From positions 1 through 64,000 of the forward strand of contig NZ_PRLC01000008.1 in assembly GCF_003287455.1 (NCBI RefSeq): a stretch of 64,000 nt of DNA. Reading direction: 5' to 3'. The notes below the pieces were generated by a model that saw only the letters and a program-made list of their open reading frames with translations, was not told the DNA's origin and did no database searches. Below are positions 1 to 8,662 of this stretch, piece after piece. Numbering within the stretch: position 1 is the stretch's first letter; every line of letters begins with the position of its first letter. Source of the stretch: Faecalibacterium hattorii. GTDB lineage: Bacteria > Bacillota > Clostridia > Oscillospirales > Ruminococcaceae. Made by a program: the position numbers and the translations under genes.

Positions 1-50
1 TGTTTACCGTGTTTTTCCAACACGAAAATAGGTTCCGTTACAAGTTTTTC

Positions 51-139
51 GATATTGTTCAATTTTCAAGGTCCTGTGAGCGCCTCAGCCTTTCGGCTGA
101 CGACTCGATTATTTTATCACAGAAGTGATTTTTTGTCAA
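51..139 (-). promoter_or_regulatory. Probable rRNA operon promoter and boxA-like leader, pointing off the left edge
   Basis: On the minus strand a -35 TTGACA (134-139) and a -10 TAAAAT (111-116) are separated by 17 bp. Downstream there is a small hairpin (85-100) and then ACCTTGAAAATTGAACAA (plus 55-72), which resembles the boxA-containing leader or spacer of Firmicute rRNA operons. No rRNA sequence lies inside the window, so the rRNA identity is an inference. Confidence 0.5.
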
Positions 140-440
140 GCTCTTTTTTTCGAAGCTGTCGAACTTCCTGAACTTGGAGCGTCCCGAAACCTCTCAAATC
201 TCTTTGGTGTTTCTTGACGTCTATTGGTTCTTTTCTTCGGCTTCTTGCTGAGGCTTCGGAAGTCATTCTTTTGCCTCAGCGCTTGGCGCTCACATATAGT
301 ACCATATTCAAGGGGCTTTGGCAAGTCTTTTTGCAAAGTTTTTTGTCATTTTTTGTTCTTTGTATGCAACAGCCAGTTTTTCGGCATAAACGATCCGAGT
401 TTTGGCTATATTTCAGGTTTCTTCCTATTTATATATAGAA
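140..440. other. AT-rich intergenic region, no gene seen
   Basis: This stretch of about 300 bases lies between the leftward rRNA-type promoter and the terminator of the CPBP protease gene. The open frames in it have no ribosome binding site and no recognisable protein pattern. No convincing promoter or hairpin was found. Confidence 0.5.
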
Positions 441-470
441 AACTCCCGGCAGCACACACCGCCGGGAGTT
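441..470 (-). terminator. Intrinsic terminator after the CPBP protease gene
   Basis: A perfect 10-bp stem (AACTCCCGGC with GCCGGGAGTT) encloses a 10-nt loop just beyond the stop codon of the minus-strand operon. A short T-rich stretch follows on that strand. Confidence 0.75.
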
Positions 471-476
471 CGAGTC

Positions 477-1385
477 TCAATTCATTTCTTCTTGTTTTAC
501 CTGCCGCAGAGTCAGCCAGACGGCTGCTGCCAACATGGGCAGCATTCCGATCAAACCAATGGGCGTCGGGCCCAGCACATTATAGTAGGCATCTGCCGGG
601 TAGGTCAACACCGTAAACAAAGCTGCCACCGCATTGAACGCCCCATGCGCGATGGCTGACACCCAGATGCAGCCGGTCTTTTCGTAGAGCCAATCCAGCA
701 GGGTGTTCAGTGCAAAGCAGACCACGCACCACACCACAAGGCCCAGCACCGGGGCGCCCAGATAATTGGTGCCATATTCATAGCCGGTGAGCAGCATGAT
801 AGGCCAATGCCACACGCCCCAGATGACGCCGCCCAGCAGACGGCCATTGAGCAGACCGAAGCGTTCCTTGAGCTGGGGCATCATATATCCGCGCCAGCCC
901 GCTTCTTCCCCTACTGCAAACAGCATATTGATGGGCGGGGCCAGCGTGATCGCGAACAGACCCGTTTCCAGCATGTAGCTGAGGCTGGATACACCCAACT
1001 GGCTGCGCAGAGTCTCGGCATCCATCTCGCCTCCGTAGGCTGTCACCAGCCAGCTTCCGGAGAGGTCCAGCCGGGACGAAAACACTGCAAAGTAGAGCAG
1101 CGCCGCCAGTACGGTGAACACCGCCGGGCCAAACCACGCCGCCAGCCAGTAGCGGCGCTTGCCCCGCACTTTCCAGCCGATGCCGGTGGGCTGATGCAGA
1201 ACAATCCGTTTCGCTGCCAAGACCGCAACAAGCGGGCAGAACATGCTCACGGACAGCAGGGCGCGGTAAACCGCGGCATTGCCGTCCCGCAGGAGCAGCA
1301 GACTTCCATACACCTGACACAGCCATGCCAAACCAAAGGCAAGGAGGAAATAGAGTGCAAAGCTCTGTTTTTCTTTCGTACTCAT
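477..1385 (-). CDS. CPBP family intramembrane metalloprotease
   Basis: This is a polytopic membrane protein of 302 aa from the CPBP (Abi/Rce1-like) family of intramembrane glutamic or metallo endopeptidases. The family motifs are visible: EEAGWR at residues 160-165 (motif 1, EExxxR), a conserved His in WHWP near 193 (motif 2), and HGAFN at 247-251 (motif 3). Hydrophobic helices flank these motifs. The ATG overlaps the TGA of the upstream YbjQ gene (ATGA), so the two are translationally coupled in a three-gene operon with the MerR regulator. In Gram-positives, relatives act in bacteriocin self-immunity or prenyl-protein-like processing; the substrate here is unknown. Confidence 0.85.
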   Translation of the reverse strand: MSTKEKQSFALYFLLAFGLAWLCQVYGSLLLLRDGNAAVYRALLSVSMFCPLVAVLAAKRIVLHQPTGIGWKVRGKRRYWLAAWFGPAVFTVLAALLYFAVFSSRLDLSGSWLVTAYGGEMDAETLRSQLGVSSLSYMLETGLFAITLAPPINMLFAVGEEAGWRGYMMPQLKERFGLLNGRLLGGVIWGVWHWPIMLLTGYEYGTNYLGAPVLGLVVWCVVCFALNTLLDWLYEKTGCIWVSAIAHGAFNAVAALFTVLTYPADAYYNVLGPTPIGLIGMLPMLAAAVWLTLRQVKQEEMN

Positions 1386-1693
1386 ACAAACTTCACCGCC
1401 GTTCCGTAAGCAATGACCTCTGCCGCGCCCTGCATGACGCTGGCAGAAGCGTAGCGCATCCCGACCACGGCATCAGCACCCAGCTCCTCCGCATTTTTGA
1501 CCATGCGGCCAGTGGCGATCTGCCGGGCTTCGGTGAGCATCTCGGCGTAGTCGGTCACTTCGCCTCCTACCAGAGTGCGGAACCCGGCCATAATGTCGTG
1601 GCCGAAGTTGCGGCTCTGCACGGTGCTTCCCCGCACCACGCCCAGCGCTTCCAGCTTTTTGCCCGGAACTTCGTTAATAGTTACGATAAGCAT
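1382..1693 (-). CDS. YbjQ family (UPF0145) protein
   Basis: The protein has 103 aa, the normal length for the YbjQ/UPF0145 family of small, probably oligomeric proteins, sometimes described as heavy-metal-binding-like. Typical features are the N-terminal VTINEVPGKKLEALGVVRGS segment, the central GHDIMAGFRTLVGGEV segment and the terminal GADAVVGMRY segment. The start has a GGGAGAAG ribosome binding site. It overlaps the end of the MerR gene by 20 bp and the CPBP gene start by 4 bp, which supports one operon. The biochemical function of the family is not established. Confidence 0.85.
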   Translation of the reverse strand: MLIVTINEVPGKKLEALGVVRGSTVQSRNFGHDIMAGFRTLVGGEVTDYAEMLTEARQIATGRMVKNAEELGADAVVGMRYASASVMQGAAEVIAYGTAVKFV

Positions 1694-2327
1694 CTTCTTC
1701 TCCCTTTCCGATCTCCTTGAGTCGATCCACCAGAACCTTCAGCGTTCCTATGATGCACGCCGCCGGGATGCCGAACAGCACCACCAACAGCGGCAGCGGC
1801 GGCACATCCTGCGGGTCGACGCAGAACGACCACGCCATGATGCCGATGGTCAGCAGCATGATCGCAGTAAACAATCCGGCTCCCACCAGCGCACCCTTGA
1901 TGCGCTCGGCTTTCCGGTCCACCTGTTCAATATCCACAAATGTTACCCCCTGTTCCTCTTTTGCGGCAAGGCGCGCCAGCGTCTGCTCCACATCCAGTTC
2001 ATTGAGGCTGACCGGCTCTTTCTGGAGCAGCGTGCAGAATTCCACTGCTTCGTTGAGGTCGGCGCGGCGGGTGTTCAAGCGTTCCAGCTGGCGGGTCATC
2101 CCGTCGGCCAGAGTACACTCTCCCTCCAGCATCTGCCGGATCTCCGCCAGCGGCACGTCCAGCTTGCGCAGCAGCTTGATCCGGCGCAGACGCTCCACAT
2201 CCGCCGCCGAGTAGCTGCGATATCCATTGCCCGGCTCCCGACCGGGGTGGATGAGCCCTTCTTCCTCGTAAAAACGGATGTTCTTTTTGGTCACGCCCAC
2301 AGCGGCTTCTACTTCGTTGATCTTCAT
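1674..2327 (-). CDS. MerR family transcriptional regulator with C-terminal membrane segments
   Basis: The N-terminal 70 residues form a MerR-type winged helix (MKINEVEAAVGVTKKNIRFY, then EEEGLIHPGREPGNGYRSYS). A helical dimerisation region follows. Unusually for the family, the last ~75 residues carry two hydrophobic stretches (about residues 143-168 and 176-198), so the protein is probably membrane-attached. It is first in an operon with YbjQ and CPBP protease genes. A 19-bp-spaced promoter with an internal dyad lies directly upstream, the classical arrangement for MerR autoregulation. The inducer is unknown; a membrane or envelope signal is a guess from the tail. Confidence 0.85.
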   Translation of the reverse strand: MKINEVEAAVGVTKKNIRFYEEEGLIHPGREPGNGYRSYSAADVERLRRIKLLRKLDVPLAEIRQMLEGECTLADGMTRQLERLNTRRADLNEAVEFCTLLQKEPVSLNELDVEQTLARLAAKEEQGVTFVDIEQVDRKAERIKGALVGAGLFTAIMLLTIGIMAWSFCVDPQDVPPLPLLVVLFGIPAACIIGTLKVLVDRLKEIGKGEEDAYRNY

Positions 2328-2353
2328 CGGTTCCGCAGCCTCCTTACACGCTT

Positions 2354-2384
2354 ACTTTACACCCTCCAGAAGGGGGAAGGTCAA
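2354..2384 (-). promoter_or_regulatory. MerR-type promoter with 19-bp spacer and operator dyad
   Basis: On the minus strand TTGACC (2379-2384) and TAAAGT (2354-2359) are separated by 19 bp, the over-long spacer typical of MerR-controlled promoters. Inside it is an imperfect dyad ACCTTCC-N7-GGAGGGT (2361-2381). It lies about 27 bp upstream of the MerR start codon. Confidence 0.65.
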
Positions 2385-2401
2385 CAGCTTTTTGAAAAAA
2401 A

Positions 2402-2500
2402 TCCCCCAGTCTGCTTCGCAGACAGCCCCCTCGGAGATGGGGCCTGACAAAAGGCTCCCTCTTAGAGGGAGCTGGCGAGCGAATGCGAGACTGAGGGAGT
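2402..2500. repeat. Dispersed palindromic intergenic repeat, copy 1
   Basis: This ~100-bp element is built from nested inverted repeats: CCCCCAGTCTGC at one end, CTCCCTC..GAGGGAG in the middle, and GACTGAGGGAG at the other end. It resembles elements near 12.0, 14.5, 36.3, 38.6, 48.1 and 55.1 kb. It sits between the MerR promoter and the 3' end of the helicase gene. Confidence 0.8.
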
Positions 2501-2509
2501 GGATTCAAA

Positions 2510-3697
2510 TTAAAAGTAACATTTGATCTGGAACCGGTCCGCATTGTCCTGCTTTTTTTCCACCACGATGTGCTCATGGTTGAAGTCAAAGTGGACCGGG
2601 GTACACAGCTCCGTATTGCGGGTCAGGCGCAGCAGCTCCTGCACCCGCTTTTTCTCCTCCGGCACGTAGAACAGGTAGCTGACGCCCTCCTTCTTGGCGC
2701 GGCCGGTGCGGCCGATCCGGTGGGTGTAATGTTCGTTGTCGCCGGGGACATCGTAGTTGATGACGGCATCCACATCCGAGACGTCGATGCCGCGGGCAGC
2801 CACATCGGTGGCCACAAGGATGGCCAGCTTGCCGTCCCGGAAGTTCTGCATGATCTGGTTGCGCTCTTTCTGGGAGAGGTCGCCGTGGAGGCAGTCCACC
2901 GAGAAGCCGAGGCGGGCCAGCTGGTTGGCCAGCGTGGCGGTGTTGAACTTGGTATCACAGAAGACCATGACCCGCTTATAATGTTCGCCGATGATGATCT
3001 GGGCCAGATCGGACAGCTTGTTGCGGCCGGAGGTCTCCAGCATGTACTGGGTGATCTTGGGCTGGCTCTCCTCCTTGGGCTGGACGGTGATTTCCTCGGC
3101 GTTCTTCTGGTACAGCCAGCCGATGTCCATCACCTCGCGGCTGATGGTGGCCGAGAACATGGACAGGTGCTTGCGGGCCTTCATCAGTTCGATGATATGG
3201 CGGACATCCTTATAGAAGCCCATGTTCAGCATCTCGTCCGCCTCATCGAGGACGATCTGGGTCACATGGGAGAGGTCAATGCTGTGGTGTTTGTAGTGAT
3301 CCATCAGGCGGCCCGGCGTCGCCACCACGATCTGACACCCTTCTGCGAGGCGTTTGGCCTGTTTTTCCATATTGGCGCCGCCGTATACGCATGCGACCTC
3401 CACGCCCGGCATAAAGGCCGTGAGAGCCGCCAGCTCGTCGGCGATCTGCTGGGCCAGCTCACGGGTGGGGGCCATGATGACCGCCTGCGGCACTTTCCGG
3501 GCCGGGTCGATCTGCTCCGCCACCGGGATGCCGAAGGCGCAGGTCTTGCCGGTGCCGGTGGGGGCCTTGGCGATGACATCCCGCCCCGCCAGCATGACGG
3601 GAATCGTCTTTTCCTGAATCTCAGTCATTTCCGCAAAGCCCATCTGTTCCACAGCCTTGTGGATCGCTTCGCTGCATTGCAATTCACTGTACAGCAT
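2510..3697 (-). CDS. DEAD/DEAH box RNA helicase
   Basis: An ATP-dependent RNA helicase of 395 aa, probably used in RNA folding, ribosome assembly or cold adaptation. All core motifs are present in order: Q motif (TEIQEKTIP), Walker A (APTGTGKT), PTRELAQQ, ATPGRLMD, DEAD, SAT, then in the second RecA domain DVAARGID and HRIGRTGRA. The protein stops shortly after the helicase core, without the basic or DbpA-like tail of CsdA/DeaD. The start at 3697 was chosen because GGAGAAGG precedes this ATG; an upstream in-frame Met lacks such a site. Confidence 0.92.
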   Translation of the reverse strand: MLYSELQCSEAIHKAVEQMGFAEMTEIQEKTIPVMLAGRDVIAKAPTGTGKTCAFGIPVAEQIDPARKVPQAVIMAPTRELAQQIADELAALTAFMPGVEVACVYGGANMEKQAKRLAEGCQIVVATPGRLMDHYKHHSIDLSHVTQIVLDEADEMLNMGFYKDVRHIIELMKARKHLSMFSATISREVMDIGWLYQKNAEEITVQPKEESQPKITQYMLETSGRNKLSDLAQIIIGEHYKRVMVFCDTKFNTATLANQLARLGFSVDCLHGDLSQKERNQIMQNFRDGKLAILVATDVAARGIDVSDVDAVINYDVPGDNEHYTHRIGRTGRAKKEGVSYLFYVPEEKKRVQELLRLTRNTELCTPVHFDFNHEHIVVEKKQDNADRFQIKCYF

Positions 3698-3729
3698 GTT
3701 CCTTCTCCGTTCCGTTCTGATTTTCTTAC

Positions 3730-3758
3730 AGTATACCATGAAATGCGCCGCTTGTCAG
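3730..3758 (-). promoter_or_regulatory. Promoter of the DEAD-box helicase gene
   Basis: On the minus strand CTGACA (3753-3758) and TATACT (3730-3735) are spaced by 17 bp, with a TGG extension before the -10. It lies 32 bp upstream of the helicase start. Confidence 0.65.
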
Positions 3759-3761
3759 TAA

Positions 3762-3800
3762 CAAAAAGAGCCGTGCTCCGGTTTGGGGGGCACAGCTCTT
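3762..3800 (-). terminator. Intrinsic terminator after the HU gene
   Basis: A stem of about 13 bp (AAGAGCTGTGCCCC with GGAGCACGGCTCTT on the minus strand) is followed by a T tract. It lies 25 bp beyond the HU stop codon. Confidence 0.8.
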
Positions 3801-3824
3801 GGATTTGAGTTCCTATGTAGGAAA

Positions 3825-4136
3825 TCAGGCAGTCTCTTCGACGCTCTTGTCAGCGGCACGGCCGGCTTCGAGCTTCTGCTTGAAACGGCCGCTTGCCTTG
3901 AAGCCGGGGATGGAGGTGGACTCCAAACGGCTGGAGACCTTGGTCTTGGGGTTGGTGTAAGCCTTCGGCTTGCGGGGGCGCATCTCGAAACGGCCAAAGC
4001 CGGCGATGGTCACCTTCTCATCTGCGCGCAGACAGTCAGCGATCTGGTCAAACAAAGCGTCCATCGTGGTCTCGACCTGCGCTTCGGTAAAGCCGGTCTT
4101 GCGTGCCACAGTCTCAATCATCTGGGAACGAGTCAT
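3825..4136 (-). CDS. HU family DNA-binding protein
   Basis: A histone-like nucleoid protein of 103 aa, slightly longer than the ~90 aa of HU because of an acidic C-terminal tail ending in DKSVEETA. It starts MTRSQMIETVARKTG and carries the conserved GFGRFEMRPRKPKAYTNPKT, the beginning of the DNA-binding arm. The start at 4136 follows an AGGAGG site; upstream in-frame codons are not preceded by one. It has its own promoter and terminator, so it is monocistronic, downstream of carB but not obviously part of that operon. Confidence 0.92.
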   Translation of the reverse strand: MTRSQMIETVARKTGFTEAQVETTMDALFDQIADCLRADEKVTIAGFGRFEMRPRKPKAYTNPKTKVSSRLESTSIPGFKASGRFKQKLEAGRAADKSVEETA

Positions 4137-4198
4137 GTTTATCGATATCCTCCTGGAACGTCCAAAAGTAACGTCTTTTGGCAAATTTTGCGTTGTTG

Positions 4199-4208
4199 AT
4201 TATAACAA
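4199..4208 (-). promoter_or_regulatory. Extended -10 promoter of the HU gene
   Basis: TGTTATAAT on the minus strand gives a TG-extended -10 about 63 bp upstream of the HU start codon. No good -35 is visible at 16-18 bp, so the call rests on the extended -10. Confidence 0.45.
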
Positions 4209-4277
4209 ATGCGGCCCTCCATTACGATGGATTGCGCACGAAACGCATCTTTTTGCGCACGAGTTACCTTGAAGCGG

Positions 4278-7200
4278 TCAATTTTTATGATACAGCGTTG
4301 CAATATCCACCAGAGGGATACCCTTCAGGTCATGCTCGCTGCGCAGACATTCCACCAGTGCATTGGCGGTATCCACGGCGGTGATGCAGGGGATGCTCAG
4401 CTCCACGGCCTTGCGGCGCAGCCGGACGGAATCGCGCTTGGGGTCGCGGCCCTTGGCGCTGGTGGAGAAGACGTAATCCACCAGACCGCTCTGGAGCAGG
4501 TCCACGATGTTAGGCGACTCGCCGGACATATTGCGCACCTCGTTGCAGGGGACCATGTGCTTGTTCAGCCAAGCGCAGGTGCCGGAGGTGCCGTACAACT
4601 TATAGCCCATGCTCTTGAGCTTCCACGCGATATCCACGAATTCCGGCTTGTCGCTGTCCTTCACGGTGAAGATGCAGCAAGAGGCCGGGCCGGGGGTCTT
4701 GAAGGTGTAGCCCGCGCCGATGAGGCCCTTGAGCAGGGCGTCGTGGAAGTTGGGGGCAATGCCCAGCACCTCGCCGGTAGACTTCATCTCCGGGCCGAAC
4801 TGGGTATCGACGCCGTGGAGCTTTTCAAAGCTGAACACGGGCACCTTGACGGCCACATAAGGCGCATTGGGGTGCAGACCGGTGCCGTAGCCCATATCGG
4901 TGAGCTTCTCGCCGAGGCAGCAACGGACGGCCAGATCCACCATCGGCACGCCGGTGACCTTGGAGATGTAAGGCACAGTGCGGGAGGAGCGGGGGTTGAC
5001 CTCAATGACATAGACCTTGCCGTTGGAGACCGCGTACTGGACGTTCACCAGACCGGTGACGTGCAGTTCGCGGGCGAAGCGGCCGGTGTAATCCACCATG
5101 GTATCGATCTCGGCCTTGGTCAGGTGCTGGGCCGGGTAGACGCAGATGGAGTCGCCGGAGTGGACACCGGTGCGCTCGATCTGCTCCATGACGCCGGGGA
5201 TCAGGAAGTTTTCACCGTCACAGATGGCGTCCACTTCGCACTCGGTGCCCATGATGTACTTATCCAGCAGGACGGGGTGGTCCATATCCACGTGCTCGGT
5301 GATGACGCCCATGTACTCGATGACGTCGGCCTTGGTGTAGGCGACGATCATGTTCTGGCCGCCGAGGACGTAGGAGGGGCGCATCAGGACGGGCAGACCG
5401 ATCTCATCGGCTGCGGCAAGGGCCTCTTCCAGATTGAAAACGGTGCGGCCGGGGGCGCGGGGGATGTTGCAGCGCTCCAGCAGCTCGTCGAAGCGCTCGC
5501 GGTCCTCGGCCTCGTCGATGGCGTCTGCCGGGGTGCCCAGAATGGGCAGACCGATCTCGTCCATGTGCTTGGCCAGCTTGATGGCGGTCTGGCCGCCGAA
5601 CTGGACCACACAGGCGTCGGGCTTTTCGGTGGCGATGATGTTGTCCACGCTCTCCGGGTTCAGCGGGTCGAAGTAGAGGCGGTCGCCGGTGTCAAAATCG
5701 GTGGAGACGGTCTCCGGGTTATTGTTGACGAGGATGGCCTCGCAGCCGTGCTTTTTCAGCGTCCAGACGCAGTGGACCGAGCAGTAGTCGAACTCGATGC
5801 CCTGACCGATGCGGATGGGGCCGGAACCGAAGACGAGGACCTTCTTTTTCTTTTCGGGGTTCTGGGCTTCCTTCTCGGCGATGAACGCGGCGGCCTCGTT
5901 GTCGCCGTCGTAAGTGGAGTAGAAGTAGGGGGTGTTGGCCGAGAACTCGGCGGCGCAGGTATCGACCATCTTGAAACCGGCGCGGTAGTTCTCGATGGGG
6001 AGCTTGTCCACCTGTGCCAGACGCTTGATGGTCTTATCTTGGAAGCCGTACTTCTTGGCTTCCTTGTACTGCTCCACGCTCAGAGTGCCGTTGCACTTGG
6101 CCAGACCCTTTTCGAGGTTGGCGAGGTGCTGCATCTTATCGAGGAACCACCAGTCGATCTTGGTGATGTTCCAGATGGTCTGGTGATCGATGCCCCGCTT
6201 GAGGGCCTCGTAGACGCAGAAGACGCGCTCGGCATCCTGCACATGCAGATGTGCCACGATCTCGTCATCGGTCAGCTCCTCGAAGGGCTTGTGGGTCAGG
6301 GTATCCATGCCCAGCTCAATGGAGGAGACGGCCTTCATCATGGCGGCCTCGAAGCTGTTGCCGATGCTCATGACTTCGCCGGTGGCCATCATCTGCGTGC
6401 CCAGAGACTTGTCGGCGTAGACGAACTTATCGAAGGGCCACTTCGGGTACTTGACCACGATGTAGTCCAGCGCGGGCTCGAAGCAGGCGCAGGTCTTGCC
6501 GGTGACGTCGTTGGTGATCTCGTCCAGCGTATAGCCGATGGCGATCTTGGTGGCCACCTTGGCGATGGGGTAACCGGTGGCCTTGGAGGCCAGCGCAGAG
6601 GAGCGGGACACACGGGGGTTGACCTCGATGACCGCGTAATCGAAGCTGTCGGGCTTCAGGGCGAACTGGCAGTTGCAGCCGCCCTCGATGCCCAGCTCGG
6701 TGATGATGTCCAGCGCAGCGGTGCGCAGCATCTGGTACTCGTGGTCGGTCAGGGTTTGGGACGGAGCCACGACCACCGAGTCGCCGGTGTGGATGCCGAC
6801 GGGATCAAGGTTCTCCATGTTGCAGACGGTGATGACGTTGCCCTTGTGGTCACGCATGACCTCGTACTCGATCTCTTTCCAGCCGGCGATGCACTTTTCC
6901 ACCAAGATCTGATGGATGGGGGAAAGGCGCAGACCGTTGGTGCCGATCTCGATCAGCTTTTCGCGGGTCTCGCAGATGCCGCCGCCGGTGCCGCCCATGG
7001 TGAAGGCCGGGCGGACGATGACCGGATAGCCGATGCGGTCGGCACAGGCCAGTGCGTCCTGCAGCGTCTCCACCACCTCGGAGGGGATGATGGGCTGGTG
7101 CAGCTTTTCCATGGTCTCCTTGAACAGCTCCCGGTCCTCGGCGCGGTCGATGGTCTCCGGCTTACAGGCCAGCAGACGGATGCCGGTGCGGTCGAGGTAG

Positions 7201-7517
7201 CCGGAACGGGCCAGCTCCATGGAGAGGTTCAGACCCATCTGGCCGCCGAGGTTGGGCAGCACAGAGTCCGGCTTTTCGATCTCAAGGATCCGCTCCACCA
7301 CCTCAAGGGTCATGGGCTCGATGTAAACATGGTCGGCCACGTCCGGGTCGGTCATGATGGTAGCGGGGTTGGAGTTGAGCAGAACGGTCTCGATGCCCTC
7401 TGCCTTCAGCGCGCGGCACGCCTGTGTACCAGAGTAGTCAAACTCTGCGGCCTGACCGATGATGATGGGGCCGGAGCCGATGACCAGTACCTTTTTGATT
7501 CTGGGGTCCTTAGGCAT
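4278..7517 (-). CDS. carB: Carbamoyl-phosphate synthase large subunit
   Basis: Catalyses the ATP-dependent formation of carbamoyl phosphate from bicarbonate and ammonia, the ammonia being supplied by CarA. It has 1079 aa, the full family length, with two homologous ATP-grasp halves. The N-terminal half begins KVLVIGSGPIIIGQAAEFDY and the second half repeats KVLVFGSGPIRIGQGIEFDY near residue 565. The C-terminus is the MGS-like allosteric domain (GTSGTCAWLNKH). It starts 1 bp after carA and is the last gene of the pyrE-carA-carB unit. The product feeds both pyrimidine and arginine synthesis. No frame damage was seen. Confidence 0.97.
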   Translation of the reverse strand: MPKDPRIKKVLVIGSGPIIIGQAAEFDYSGTQACRALKAEGIETVLLNSNPATIMTDPDVADHVYIEPMTLEVVERILEIEKPDSVLPNLGGQMGLNLSMELARSGYLDRTGIRLLACKPETIDRAEDRELFKETMEKLHQPIIPSEVVETLQDALACADRIGYPVIVRPAFTMGGTGGGICETREKLIEIGTNGLRLSPIHQILVEKCIAGWKEIEYEVMRDHKGNVITVCNMENLDPVGIHTGDSVVVAPSQTLTDHEYQMLRTAALDIITELGIEGGCNCQFALKPDSFDYAVIEVNPRVSRSSALASKATGYPIAKVATKIAIGYTLDEITNDVTGKTCACFEPALDYIVVKYPKWPFDKFVYADKSLGTQMMATGEVMSIGNSFEAAMMKAVSSIELGMDTLTHKPFEELTDDEIVAHLHVQDAERVFCVYEALKRGIDHQTIWNITKIDWWFLDKMQHLANLEKGLAKCNGTLSVEQYKEAKKYGFQDKTIKRLAQVDKLPIENYRAGFKMVDTCAAEFSANTPYFYSTYDGDNEAAAFIAEKEAQNPEKKKKVLVFGSGPIRIGQGIEFDYCSVHCVWTLKKHGCEAILVNNNPETVSTDFDTGDRLYFDPLNPESVDNIIATEKPDACVVQFGGQTAIKLAKHMDEIGLPILGTPADAIDEAEDRERFDELLERCNIPRAPGRTVFNLEEALAAADEIGLPVLMRPSYVLGGQNMIVAYTKADVIEYMGVITEHVDMDHPVLLDKYIMGTECEVDAICDGENFLIPGVMEQIERTGVHSGDSICVYPAQHLTKAEIDTMVDYTGRFARELHVTGLVNVQYAVSNGKVYVIEVNPRSSRTVPYISKVTGVPMVDLAVRCCLGEKLTDMGYGTGLHPNAPYVAVKVPVFSFEKLHGVDTQFGPEMKSTGEVLGIAPNFHDALLKGLIGAGYTFKTPGPASCCIFTVKDSDKPEFVDIAWKLKSMGYKLYGTSGTCAWLNKHMVPCNEVRNMSGESPNIVDLLQSGLVDYVFSTSAKGRDPKRDSVRLRRKAVELSIPCITAVDTANALVECLRSEHDLKGIPLVDIATLYHKN

Positions 7518-7518
7518 T

Positions 7519-8628
7519 TCAGCGTGCCTCCTTTTTTGCAGCTTTGACGTTGTTCAGGAAGCGGTCAAACAGGAACTCGGTGTCCTTGGGGCCGCCGTTT
7601 GCTTCCGGGTGGAACTGGACGGTAAAGCAGTTCCACTTCTTGTACTTGATGCCCTCGCAGGTGCCGTCGTTGGCGTTCACCTGTGCCACCTCGCCCATCT
7701 CGGCGGGCAGCTCATCCCCCACCACCGCGTAGCCGTGGTTCTGGCTGGTGATGAAGGTGCGGCCGGACTCGAAATCGGTGACGGGCTGGTTGGCGCCGCG
7801 GTGGCCGTATTTCAGCTTCATGGTCTTGGCACCGGCGGCCAGCGCAGAGAGCTGGTGGCCGAGGCAGATGCCGAAGGTGGGGATGCCGAGGTCAAAGATG
7901 CGGCGCAGGTTCTCGATGACCTCCACCGGTTCGGCGGGGTCGCCGGGGCCGTTGGAGAGCATGATGCCGTCCGGGTTTAGAGCGGCCACTTCCTCTGCCG
8001 TAGCAAAGGCGGGCATGACCGTCACCTTGCAGCCGCGCTTGACGAGGCAGCGCACGATGTTCCGCTTGCAGCCGTAGTGCATCAGCACGATGTGGGTCTC
8101 GCCCTTTTCGTTGTAGACTTCGGGCTTTTCGCAGGTCACGCTCTTGACGGCGTCGGTCACCGCATAGGCGCGGATGGTCTCCAAGAGCTTGTCCGTCTCA
8201 GCCTTGTTGGCGGGGTCGGCGGGGTCAAAGGTGGTCAGGATGGCACCGTTCATGACGCCGCTTTCCCGGATGATGCGGGTCAGGTGGCGGGTGTCGATGC
8301 CCTCGATGCCGATGGTATCGTTTTTCTTCAGGAAGCTGTCCAGCGTTTCCTCACAGCGCCAGTTGGAGGGGGTGGTACAGGCTTCGCGCACGATGTAGCC
8401 CTTGGCCCAGATCCGGTCGGACTCCATATCGTCCTTGTTCATGCCATAGTTGCCGATGAGGGGGTAGGTCTGGGTGATGATCTGGCCATAGTAGCTGGGG
8501 TCCGTCAGGGTCTCTTCAAAGCCCACCATGCCGGTGGCAAAGACGACTTCGCCCACGGTGACGCCCTCTGCGCCAACCGACTGGCCCGCAAAGACCATGC
8601 CGTTCGCCAAAAGAAGATAAGCGTTCAT
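7519..8628 (-). CDS. carA: Carbamoyl-phosphate synthase small subunit
   Basis: The glutaminase subunit (369 aa) hydrolyses glutamine and channels ammonia to CarB. The N-terminal domain is CarA-specific (NAYLLLANGMVFAGQSVGAEG). The class I glutamine amidotransferase triad is visible: nucleophile Cys in GICLGHQLSAL, and His with Glu in VQFHPEANGG. The start at 8628 was chosen because AAGGAG lies 5 bp upstream. The gene sits between pyrE and carB, with 34 bp to pyrE and 1 bp to carB. Confidence 0.96.
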   Translation of the reverse strand: MNAYLLLANGMVFAGQSVGAEGVTVGEVVFATGMVGFEETLTDPSYYGQIITQTYPLIGNYGMNKDDMESDRIWAKGYIVREACTTPSNWRCEETLDSFLKKNDTIGIEGIDTRHLTRIIRESGVMNGAILTTFDPADPANKAETDKLLETIRAYAVTDAVKSVTCEKPEVYNEKGETHIVLMHYGCKRNIVRCLVKRGCKVTVMPAFATAEEVAALNPDGIMLSNGPGDPAEPVEVIENLRRIFDLGIPTFGICLGHQLSALAAGAKTMKLKYGHRGANQPVTDFESGRTFITSQNHGYAVVGDELPAEMGEVAQVNANDGTCEGIKYKKWNCFTVQFHPEANGGPKDTEFLFDRFLNNVKAAKKEAR

Positions 8629-8662
8629 AGGTACTCCTTGTTTCAACACAGATGCGCGGCCT

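Noticed and set aside
4209-7547. A 1112-codon open frame on the plus strand
   Set aside because: It is the antisense shadow of carB, created by GC-rich codon bias; its protein has Gly/Asp/Val/His-rich low-complexity text and no ribosome binding site.
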